DNA from: Diaporthe sp. PMI_573
Lineage: Eukaryota; Ascomycota; Sordariomycetes; Diaporthales; Diaporthaceae
Direction of reading: 5' to 3'
Length of the DNA: 64,000 nt
Assembly: GCA_021399435.1 (NCBI GenBank)
Contig: JAJTUP010000032.1
Location: 310,001-374,000, forward strand
The notes beneath the pieces are model-generated. The model saw only the letters and a list, made by a program, of their open reading frames with translations. It was not told where the DNA came from and ran no database searches. The position numbers and the translations under genes were made by a program. Shown here piece after piece: positions 46,967-57,884 of the stretch. The first letter of the stretch is position 1; the number at the start of each line of letters is the position of its first letter.

Positions 46967-49900
46967 ATGGATCCTCTTTCTGCCATAGGCCTGGTTTCTG
47001 GAGTCATTACATTCATCGACTTCGGATATAAGGTCATATCAGCCGCCACCGAAGTTCATGCGTCTGCTACCGGCAGCACTGCAGCCAACAAACACATTGA
47101 ATTCCTAAACACACGCATGGAAGCCGTGGCGTCGGACTTAGCAGTCGCGAAGTCAACCCGAGGAATGTCGGCCGATACACAAAGGATGTCAGAGCTTGCT
47201 GGTCAATGTCTGGAACTATCGACCGACTTGAAGAAGCTGTTGAACAAGCTGCGAACCAACAATCCAAAATCGAAGCGGCAGGTTCTCAGCACTATCGTGA
47301 AGAATGTGATGAAGAAGGATCAAAAGAAAGAGCTAGAGGCTAGGCTAGATCAATGCCGCCAGCAACTGCATTTGCAGTTGTCTCACACAACAAGGTTGGT
47401 AATAATATGGTTCCCGCGGAAATACATGCGTAAATTTGTCTTGCGCAGCTCACTTATTCATCTCATGCTTCAGACTCGACACTCTCAGTCGTTTAGATGA
47501 GATCGCACAGACAGGCAGCTGTCACGAGAAAGAATTAAGGTCTCTGAATCAGCAACTGGCTCTACTGAAAGGGGTTCTGGCTGGCTTGAATCCAAATTCC
47601 AAGGTTCAAGATGAGGCGCGGACGGTCCTAGACCTGTCTGATCTGGCTTTCTCCAGGGTCTTGCAGAGTAGAATACTGGAAGCTCTCAGATTTGAAGGAA
47701 TGGAAAGCCGCTTTGACAACATTGAAGAAGCCCATGTCAAAACCTTCAAATGGCTTCTGGAAGACGAAACGTCGAGCTCACAATCTATACCGACTGGGGA
47801 CGCAGACGACCCCTGGTTCAGCGGCATGGTGGACTCCTTGAAGGAAGACATTCCATTACGACTCAAGATCCGGAAAGATTTCACCAACTGGCTATCACAC
47901 GGAAATGGGGTCTTTCATATCTCCGGGAAGCCGGGTGCGGGAAAGTCGACTTTGATGAAATATCTTGCCGAGAGCAGCGAGGTCAGAAAGCACTTGGATA
48001 TCTGGACGGGTGAAAAGGAGCTGACATTTGCTTCCTTCTTCTTCTGGAGGCATGGAACGGAATTTCAAAAATCATTACAGGGGCTGTTACGATCGCTCTT
48101 ACATTCTGTTCTTGATCAACACCCGGATTTGGCACGAATGGTATTCCCTACTCAGTGGGTCGAGGCAAGCAAGAGCCCAGGGAAGACATTGCATTTTCGC
48201 CGGTCTGAGATTCAGAACGCGTTCAAGATCCTGACGGAGACACCCGAGATATACCTCAGGCACAAATTTGCGTTTTTCGTCGACGGGCTGGACGAATTCG
48301 AAGGACACGACGATACACTTGTCAAGACCTTGCTGGAGTGGGCTCATTCAGGCTCTGAGAACATAAAGATATGTGTCTCTAGCCGCGAACTGCCTATTTT
48401 TCAACAGCGTTTCTCAAAGTGCATGAAGTTCCGACTGCACGAAGTTACATATTACGACATCTTTCTCTTCGTCTACGATACGCTACGCAACAACGAGGAC
48501 GTTCAGTTATTGTCTAATCCCCAGGATGTGGTACATCTGGGCAAATTTCTTGTTCAGAGAGCAGAAGGCGTTTTTCTCTGGGCATCTCTCGTGTTAAGGC
48601 TCGTGGAACGCGGATTGCTGCTGGAGGAAAGCACCGAAGAGCTTGAAAAGTCCATCAACGTGCTTCCTTCCGAACTCGAAAAATTATATCAAATCATTTT
48701 CGACTCGATCAAAACGGAACCGGATAAGGCGAAGCGCCGAAAAGCTATGAGGACGCTTTCTCTTGCGGTGGATGAGATTCTAGTAACCGCATGGAGCCGC
48801 CCCCTCTTTCTCACACATCTTTCATTTATGGACGACTACGATCAAAACCCCGAATTTGCAAGCCACCTACAAGGTGACTTTACTGATATCGATAAAAGTG
48901 TGCGGTTGTCTCGTTGCCAGAAGCAGGTCACTGGTGGCTGTCGGGGACTTCTCAGCATCCGCTCCTACTTTGAACCCGGTGTTCTTGTGAGGAAGAACAC
49001 TGTGGCATTGACACACCGGTCACTCATTGAATTCTTCCACCTTTCTGATGTTAGAGTCTGTATCGAAGAACACTGCCAAGGCTTTGACAAGTTGGATTTC
49101 TACTGTCAATCCTTGATTGCCGAGCTGAAAGTTTGGTCTCTTGGCCAAGGTAACAACCCTTTCTTCTTCAACTGTCTAACGCATTTAATCCATGGCTAAT
49201 TTCTTAGACTTGAAGTCCGAAGAAGTAGAAAATTCGCCGCTTCGAGAATCAAGTCAGAGGATGGAGAATTCACCGCCTACACCGTCAGAGATACTTTATG
49301 GAACGTGTTGGCTTCGAGATGACTTGGAACGCCTCGTCGCCATTTACTCTGACACCCACAACCTGGATACATCACACCTCTTCTCTACTATGCGCGAATT
49401 AAGGCAGCTGGTGAAGGCCGACTCGAAGCCAACTTGGGTATTCGATGCATGGCAAGTCACAGAATGGTTTCATGAAGGCGCATATGCCTGGAGCAATTTC
49501 ACTGAGTCGAATGCCTTCCGATGCCGTCCAGAAGACTGTTGCATTCTCGTGGCATTGGAGCATGGCCTGTATGAGGTCTGGTCCGAGAACGCCCTGGATG
49601 AAAACCTCCGCATGGTCATGTTGCCTATTATCATATATACACTGATGACTTACTGCCTTGGCGGCAGATGGCGGGCCCCCAACCCGCCACCTTTTGACAG
49701 ATTGCTTCGCAGCTTAGCAATCTGCTTCGCAGATGGGCTATCAGTGAATTCGCCTTTGCGGCCCGTTGGAGCTCATGTTCCCACCAGTTTCTGGCAGAAC
49801 CAGGTGTGGCACAGCATCGTGACAACAAAACCACAGGTATCAATCGCGCCGGTGTGGTTGCTCTTCCTCCTGTACGGCGCCGACAGAAGCTTCACGCTCA

Positions 49901-50322
49901 CCTTGGAACCGTCTTGCAACTTCAGCACGAAGGACAAATGTACGAAGTTGATTATGGTGACAGGTTATTGGGGCCCGGAAAAGCGTCAAATTCACTCACC
50001 AATACTCATTGATGAAGTTGAAGATAGTCGTGGAATTATGGAGTTGGCCAAAAGTCAAAATTGGTCTCTTTCTTTGAAAGACATCACATATTTGTGGTTC
50101 GCTTCTTATGCGGACAGTTTTCGGAGGATATTTGAATTGTATGAAAACACTGCTGACATCCCGTCAGAGAGTCTGAGAGATCTGAGGAGAGAGCTCGGAT
50201 TCGATCCTGAATGCTGGCAGACCGAGATGTTGGGTGATCCCCAGCCTTTTCTCCAGTGTCGTTGGCAAGGGACAAGCTGGGTTCTTTTGTGTGGTGATGA
50301 TCAAAATTATTTGGAAGGATGA
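46967..50322 (+). CDS. NACHT-domain NLR (STAND) protein
   Basis: Three exons (46967-47394, 47474-49149, 49208-50322; donors GTTGGT and GTAACA) give 1072 aa. Residues 1 to about 140 form a helical fungal NLR N-terminal domain (MDPLSAIGLVSGVITFIDFGYKVI...). The NACHT NTPase has Walker A GKPGAGKST at 294-302 and Walker B FAFFVDGLDEFEG near 408-420. It continues with the winged-helix-like part (LPSELEKLYQIIFDSI) and THRSLIEFF. The C-terminal ~400 residues lack recognisable ankyrin, WD or TPR repeats, so the sensor region is either divergent or of a different kind. Such proteins oligomerise on ligand recognition and drive incompatibility or cell death. All Walker residues and reading frames are intact, unlike the two HET genes nearby. 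Confidence 0.88.
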
Positions 50323-52166
50323 TTGTGCCAGAAGTTGCAAAGCAGTGAACTCAATAACTACAACGTTTTGGAGCCGAGAGAATCATGCGTAGACACTCGT
50401 CTATGACAACAATATTTTGAAAGCCTTCACTGGGCTGTCTATCCTCCCGCTCAACAGATAACTGCCACCGTCCCGCGCCATCATTCTGGGTCTGCAGCTT
50501 GTCTTATCCCGTATTTTACCAGTTTTCATCCAAGACACACCTTTACGACAGCTAGGTATATCGTGCTCAGTTCAAACATACGAAGCTCTCGCAGACGAGA
50601 TAGAGTCTGTACGTAGCATTAATCACACGGAACATTGAATATTGCCAAAGACGCGATACATAAACATCGGTCTCGCTACTATTGTTTCTCACACAGTACC
50701 TGCGCCCGCCCCGGAACCCAAGTGCTTACTCGTAGTCTACGACATAGCCTGCGAAAAGAATACAGCACTCACTCACCAAACGCGTTCAGAAGACCGGCAT
50801 GTGCGTACAACAAGTCCTGGAAGCATGGCAGCGACAAAGCTGGGCACCTCCACAAAGAGACACAGCAGGCATCAAATTAAACTTTTCACATTTTCGCCAG
50901 CCGTAGGCTGCTGCATAAGCCCAACCAACAAAAGGGTAAAAGCTGACATCGGCCCGTCGTTGCATCCATCCAACGTGCAGCAGCAGCACTGAATAGCCCG
51001 CCGGCTTTCCACTTACAGACATACCGCAAATCCGGACTCCGTGCGCGGGCCGTCGTCGTCAATTGTTCCATTGGCATTACGCACCACCCCCGCCGCTTGG
51101 TTCCCGGCCCTGCCGGCGGGCCAGCACGACCCGAGCACGAGAGCGATCCCAGGGCGACTTTCGGTGTCGCTCACTTGGGATACTGTTGGATGGCTGGCTG
51201 GCTGGGTGCACAATTGGTTCCTGCTGGCGTGCTGGCAGTGTCTCAAGATATGCTGAGGTTTCATGTCCGGAAATGATAGACGTGATCAAGAGGGCTGGCT
51301 GTAGCCTTCAGAGGGTTCAAGCAAGCCTAAGCACGCTGCGGTGGGCTGGGCATGAGCAAAGCACATCATACCGCTCGCTCGCCGTAAATTTCCCCACGTC
51401 CGGTTTAGGACACCGGATCCGGACACAGGGCACCGACAAGACGACCCCAAGACCGAGAAGAAAAACTTGACTGTTCACTGCAGCAATAGTGACCGGGCAT
51501 CAATGCATGTCAAGAGGTATCAAAATTCAACTTCGCTATCGCTGTAAAAAATTCACAAACTTTGTTTGTCGCGCCCAGATATCCCAGTGCACTTCCCCTC
51601 CGCAATCCCGTAATATTCCCGCAGCCGCAAAGTCACAATCTATCCCAGCAAAACCGGCCTTTTCCACAAAAAGCAGGAAAAAAGAGCGAGACGTGTAAAG
51701 CAGGGGGTTCCTTGCTGCGAACGGACATAAAGCCGCGAGCGCGCAGAGAAAAATGAACTCGGTGTCCCCGCCGCGCCTCTGCGACGCGACTAGAAAACTT
51801 ATGCGACGACAAAAGCTATGCGATGCTTCCACCCTGCACCTCCAATGATGGGAATTAATGCAGACCGAAAGGTGCCGATGTAGGCTCGGGGGTAGCGTCT
51901 ATGCAGCTGCGTGTACACCGCAACAGCAGTAGTGTGTCTGGCGTCCGGTGTCTAGGCAATTTTTTCTTCCTCGGTGAATTTCGGGGTTGATGGTTGGTTG
52001 GTTGGATGTGGTCGGTTGCGGCATTTGGGGGATTTAGACGTGGGATGAATACTGGTGGGTGCCACTGTGGGATGGATGGAGAGCCGCATTTTCCGTTGCG
52101 ACGGACCACCCCACGCTCGACTCATGCTACACAGTACACTAGAGCCGGGCGGGCGGGCGGGCTCCT
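50323..52166. other. intergenic region, no gene seen
   Basis: Short frames on both strands without codon bias or domains. Confidence 0.5.
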
Positions 52167-52496
52167 TTACTTGGAGCCAGTAGTCGAGGCCGAGCTGATG
52201 GAATCTGCGGAGCTCTTCCGAGATGACTTTACGCGCTCGCTAGATGGGGAAGAGCTGGTCAGCGTTTTTGTTTTCTGGGGAGGCTTGGCGACATCTCTTG
52301 GCTTGCATGGAGCTTGCCCCGGGGCACTGGCGATGTAGTATTGGGGCATCTGGGGCAGCACTTACTATGATGAGCGATCAGTGTGGACTTGGGCGACGTA
52401 TGAAGCACCTCCGGTCTTGAACTTGAACTTGAGGGGCCTGTTCTCAAGGACGGACTTGATGTCCTTGGCAGCAGCGGGAGCAGAACCGGACGACAT
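52167..52496 (-). CDS. small conserved-looking hypothetical protein
   Basis: Two exons on the minus strand (52496-52366 and 52239-52167; GTAAGT donor, CGCTGACC branch, CTAG acceptor) give 67 aa. The N-terminal MSSGSAPAAAKDIKSVLENR leads to a basic KFKFKTGGASYVAQVHTDRSS core. The splice continues as YERVKSSRKSSADSISS, a Ser-rich tail with phosphorylation-like RKSSADS. No membrane segment or signal peptide. I believe small proteins of this kind are shared among sordariomycetes, but I cannot name the family. The model is supported by the precise frame match and by the sensible Ser-Tyr-Glu junction. Confidence 0.65.
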
Positions 52497-55400
52497 TGTG
52501 GATTTTGTGTGGTATGGAAGAGAGGATAGGTTGGTATAGCAGCGAGGCCGAGGTGACTGTGCTTGGAAGATATTCTGAGATATAATGAAGCGCCGGAAGG
52601 AGATGAAAAGGATCAAAGAGTGTGGTCAAGAAGAGGGCGGACGAGAAGACGAATAAATATTTGAGCGTCGAGGTACGTCTCGTGGAGACTAGTCATCCAG
52701 AGACGCCGTGGACGCGGTCACCGAAAGGCCGAGATGAGATTGTGCAAGTGCAAGCGCACATACGGATACGCGGTACGGTGGTACGGTACGGGGATGGGTA
52801 CGGGTACCGCACATTGAAGGAGTACCCCCGTGGTATCTGTGTCACTGAGCGATTTTGCAACAGCCGCAGGCCCGACGGGTCCCAGCGCAGCCCACCCCAC
52901 AAAAGGCTTTCCTGGCGTTGCTGATTGATGAGACATTGTAATTACCACGCCCTCGGGCAGGCCTTGGTCACACAAAGAGAGTGGGAAGCTCGGACCGGGG
53001 GATCAACAAAGGACAGAAATCGAGGCGACCCCGTCCTGGGCTGGGGCCACACAGGGTCCAGGGAAGCTGGGAAGCTTGTAATGTTGCTCATCTGAATTCC
53101 GCCCACTCCCCCTACACCCTCACCCCCCACCACCCAGTTCGGCGGCGAAACAGCGACGCTGTGGAGCTGATGGCGAGCCTATGAGGTGCGTAGGTGTGCG
53201 CTGAGTGATGGCGTACACGTGTGTGGTTGCCCTTTCAAGGCTTGGGGCAATCCTGACGGGTTTGCATCTCCTGCCCCTCGTGCCTTTGATGTGCATGCGC
53301 GCGCACGGAACGGACGGCAAAGATGGTGCCCGTGCTTGAGTGAGCACTAACACCCACAACAACCTCAGCTGTTTGACGAGGCTGGGTTTTTCCGAGGAGG
53401 GCCCAAGCTACGCGTGTGTTTGTTGTGGCACCGCATTGTGCAGCATGGAGAGTGGGATGGCCCCAACGTCGTGTACCCGTAGTTGTGCTCCAATGCTCCC
53501 AGTGGCAGGCATGCTAGGAATTGGCGGTGGTTTCGTCCGGTGCTACCCTAGCCAGGGTGTGATTTGGTGCTTCTAGAAGGACGCCAGGACGCTTCGCATG
53601 ATGGAGCGACATGTCGGATAATTTGTTCGTCCTTGGCTTGCATTCCTGCACATCCTTGATCGATCTCCGAAGGACACGCCTGCAGCCGGTGTCGTCGAAA
53701 CGACGATCAACCAAACCTTGTGAGGATTATGCTGTAATATTCGTGCCTTTTCCAATGCGGTCACGGCCTCACCGCCGATGAGAAGATCACCGTCCAGCTG
53801 TCCAGCTTAGAATACGCGCGACCCGCCACTGGGATTCTCACTGCATTTCCCCCGTCTGTCTGGCTTCTGTATCTGTTTGTCAAACAGGTTTCATGCTTTC
53901 ATGCTGCATCGACGAGACTTGGTGCGTCCGGGATGCTCCCTCCTGCAGCCTCACTCCCCAAGCGAGCCCACCGACGCAGAGTGCAGTAGTGGACTTTCGC
54001 CGAGGCTCCCTGTGGCCCTGTGGTGTCTTTTGTGGAGCATTCTTGACTTGGTCCAACACATAGATACCTAGGGTAAGTAGTCTTGGTAGTACAACGTTTC
54101 CGTACCCCACGACGCCCCCGTGGGATAGCGGCGCATCATCATTTCCCCAGGCCACACAGGCTAGTGATGTGGGCAACACAGGATGGGCACTTTTGACCAC
54201 CCCTTTCGCGAATCACATTGCGTCTCGAGCTGGCTGGCTGCTGGCTCCAACGTTTCCGCGATCGGGGGGGTCGCCCTGCCGGTGGCTTTGCGACTCATGG
54301 GGCGGCGATCGACCCGCTGTCGTTGGTGGTCGTGTCTTCTCCGTCTGCCTTTGGAGGACCAGAAGGACGTGTTTGTGCACGGCAGGGCTGCAGTACCCAC
54401 CAAAGCTGCATTGACGGAATGACTTGGCAGGCACGATGCACTTCAGCCCGTGCCCATTGGACGAACCCCTCTTGGCAAGTCACGAGGTTTCATACGATGA
54501 CTTCAATCCCAACTTTCTTTCTCTCCAGTCGGTCAGGTTTCGCAGCACACAACAGAGTTGGGCTCAACCACTCAACGTCCCTACGTCGCTCTCAATGGCT
54601 GCAGAAGGCCCCAACGTCGCGCATGCAACAATGTCTCCTCTCTCGGGAAGCACAAGACGGTGCGTCAAAGCTGCATCATGATCCTTCGACATGCACCCCG
54701 TGTCTCGCCTTAATATGCAGTGTCGTCCTCCTTCATTTTCCTGATTCGTCAATGCCTCCGAAACGTTGCATGTCCTGCTTCGCGATGCATGGCGGCTGCC
54801 GCCGATGAATCCCGCCGGCCGCCACTCAGCGCGTGCGTCCTTGCCCGCTGCAAAGTGCCGTTGCCGCATGATGAGTTGGCCTGCGTGTTCTCGGTGTTGT
54901 TCTTGGAAGGAGGTGTCCTTGAGAACACGCACAGCGTGGGGGTTCGTGGCCTGTGGCAGCATGCAAAAGCAATGTGGCAACCCATCTGCCGACATGTGAA
55001 TGTCTACCAGGTTCAGGTATCGCTGCGCGCTCTGCACAGCACACTGAAACGCATGCCATGCCTCCGATATTCCTTCTTGGTGTCTCTAGAGAATTTCCCG
55101 TTCCGCTTCATGACTTTGAGTAGCCGTCTTACCAGGTGAGCATGTCGTAACGAGCAGCGATTGACAACAACCAGGAACTGGACTTCCTTGGGACGTTCTT
55201 CGCTCCGTCGGAGCGTCAGACCCGGTTCAGATGACTCTGGACCTGATTTACATGTCCGTGCTGCGAAACCCGTGACCTGAACCCCTAGGGGAGTGGAAAA
55301 TCGTCATATGCAAAGCACCCTGTCTCGCCTAGTGGATCCTACAACCTACACCACGCCCCTGACTCCCATTTTAACGAATCTCCTTGCCCAGCTGTCTAAA

Positions 55401-55706
55401 CCCGTGTACATGCTGGTTTACACCTGTCTCGAGAACTGAGCTCAATCATTTCACGCTGTCATCATTCAGCTAAGCTGCTTTGAAGTCCGTAGTGGTGCCT
55501 GTCCCGAGCACCAGCAATCGTTTTGCTGTGGCAAAAAGATTGAATAAGCTGACTAAAGCACACCGCCCATTGAAGCTTGAAATTGGAGGAATAAATCAGA
55601 ATTTTCTGGTCAGGAAGGGGACCGGTATGATCTCACGAATTATCAGCTCGGGTTGCTGCCCTTGCTGGAGTTGCCCTCGCCCTGTTCGGCTAAGGTATCC
55701 TCGTGC
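52497..55706. other. 3.2-kb region without a supported gene
   Basis: Many short overlapping frames on both strands, none with family or codon signal. The left end should be the promoter of the 67-aa gene. Confidence 0.5.
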
Positions 55707-57116
55707 TCAGGTTTCCCGACCGTTTCCGCCTTTCCAAGGCGATCGAGAGACTCTAATTTGCTCGAGCGTGCGTTTTCCAGTCCACGTATCGCCCAGGGCG
55801 GCCACTCCCTCGATGAATGTTGATTTGAGCTCATCCAATGCTGATTTGTGATTCCATTCCTTTCTGCCAAGTTTCCCCATCGCTTCGTCGAACCGCCTTC
55901 TCAGTAGTCGTCCATCCCGGCGGTCACGGGCTGAGACCGTGGCCGCGTTGTATTTCTCATCTTCGCTGTCGTACGTGACTGGAGTGTTCGGGCCGTCGTA
56001 TTCGTCAAAGGGATTGGGCCCGCGGAGAAAGGCCGGATAATCGATGCCGTACCAGTCGGGCATCGTGGTCGCTTGCTCCCAATCAATGACGCCTGTGATC
56101 TCGTATATGGATGGATTGACGATTATGTTTGCGCTCCTAAGGTCCTCGTTATACAGCGAAAAGGATCGCTCGCCGGAAGCCATATAATGCTGGTCCCCAA
56201 ACAGTGATGGGAGCAACTCCTTATACGAGTGGTAGGCTTCTTCGAAAGCACCAAAGTCTGGCAAGTCGTCTTCGTCAAGTCCAATCTCTTCTTGCACAAG
56301 ATACTCCCACTGCTCCTCTTTGAGGGCATCGGACAGGTCTGATTTGGATAAGAGGAGGATTCTGGCGGTCTTGATGAACTCCCACTCCACCTCGGGTAGT
56401 GCCCATGCGCTGCATGACCTGAACGGTCCCCGGTTGGACTCAATGTAGCGTCGCCTACCAGAAAAAAATGCTGGATCAACCGATGTACCGACGCAGAAGC
56501 CGGATGCAGAAAGCTGGCTTGCTGCGGTAAATGGCCGAGTCCCACCATCCTCGCGCGACTTGGAATCCTCAAAATACACTCAGCCGATTTCATCGAACTT
56601 GATCGCAGAATCCCAAAGTTGGGCCATGATCCCGGCAATTTGATCAACCACACGGAGCTTTCCCTCCCAGGGCATCGTCCGCCAAACCTCTCGTAGTTCA
56701 AGGCCTGGGGCCTTCTCCAACAGACACCATTCAAACCCCAAAGGGTTGCTTGCAGAGCTGCTCCACGCCACTGGCTTCGGCACGGGTATCGTGGTTCTCC
56801 TCCGCACAAACTCCATTGTCGCCATCTCGCTTTCCATCTTCAGCTGGGGGTCAAGAGGTATAGCCACGCGGAATAGGTAGGAGGTTGTCCATGACGGATG
56901 CGTCACCTCGTATATCTTGTGACGCGCGCCGTCTGCTAGGAAGTGCACGGCAAGTAGGTGATCCTCTGGGTTCTCTTCGACCCCTCCATCGATGATTACA
57001 GATAAGGCAGTCTGTCTGATCATTGCGAGATCAGGCTCAGAGGGCCAAATTGGCGTCGAGGTGTAGCCCTCCGTCCACTTGAGCCGGTCGTCTGGGAGAT
57101 ACTTTGACCACGACAT
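55707..57116 (-). pseudogene. APH/choline-kinase-like phosphotransferase with in-frame TGA
   Basis: From the ATG at 57116 one frame runs 178 codons to KFDEIG, meets TGA at 56582-56580, and continues in the same frame for 290 codons to 55707. Both halves belong to the aminoglycoside-phosphotransferase-like fold. The N-lobe has HKIYEVTHPSWTTSYLFRVAIP and VPVPKP-type PVPKPVAW. The C-lobe has SVDPAFFSGRRRY, NRGPFRS, SLYNEDLRSANIIV and ITGVIDWEQA. The stop falls where members usually continue IGSLYF, and no GT donor lies before it, so splicing does not remove it. The catalytic loop reads NED rather than the usual HxD. It is either a pseudogene, an allele with a nonsense mutation or a sequence error. 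True members phosphorylate small molecules. Confidence 0.7.
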
Positions 57117-57884
57117 TGCTGCTAGAGACCTTGTGTGGACAATGTGGGATCATGGACAGTTGAATAGTGAAGGTCGGTACACAAACGGAATCGACGTGTT
57201 GGCGTCTGGGATGTGTTGGGACAGGGTTGTGAATGGGATTGTTGTTGGTAAGCATCCCACCACCAACGTATCGGCGGACAAATGATCCTCTATCCCTTCA
57301 GAACGAAAGTCAGGCCGTCCATTTCAATGTGGAGGGGTTTTTGGAAAACGGCAGGGGGTAACTTAATTTGCTCCAAAGGGATAGCGGCTCTCAACACTTC
57401 AGGGCAAACCGTGCGATATTCTTGCATTGTTCCATTAGTTGCTTGCTGCCTGCCGAGGTGTACAGAGGACATCAATTCTCAAAGGGTAGGCATTGTCGTC
57501 CCTTACCAAACCTGGTTTACTTTCAGCTTTTAATCAGAAGGGTCATTCGAATGCAGGTTGCTTATTAATTTCAGATGACTTGTTTCTTTATTTAATAGGC
57601 GCGGTAACACCGGTAGCCCACCCGCCCCTCATAATAATCCTTGCTAAATCAAGCCTACTTTAAGAGCAAAGACGAAGTATACTTTTGTCTGAAGTGGTCA
57701 GGGGCGACGGGTATTCTGCCAGAAGGCCTTTTTCATATGGACTAAGCCGCTGCTGAACATTCACCTTACGCCTAGAAGAACATCGAATTGAGATGAAGGA
57801 AAAGAAATTTCTTTTACTGAGAAAGCTAGTTTCCATTTCTATCTTAAACCGTGGAGTAAGTCAATCCACAGTCCTGGTCCTTCG
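57117..57884. other. intergenic region
   Basis: Promoter side of the APH-like gene and 3' flank of the next gene. Nothing specific seen. Confidence 0.5.
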
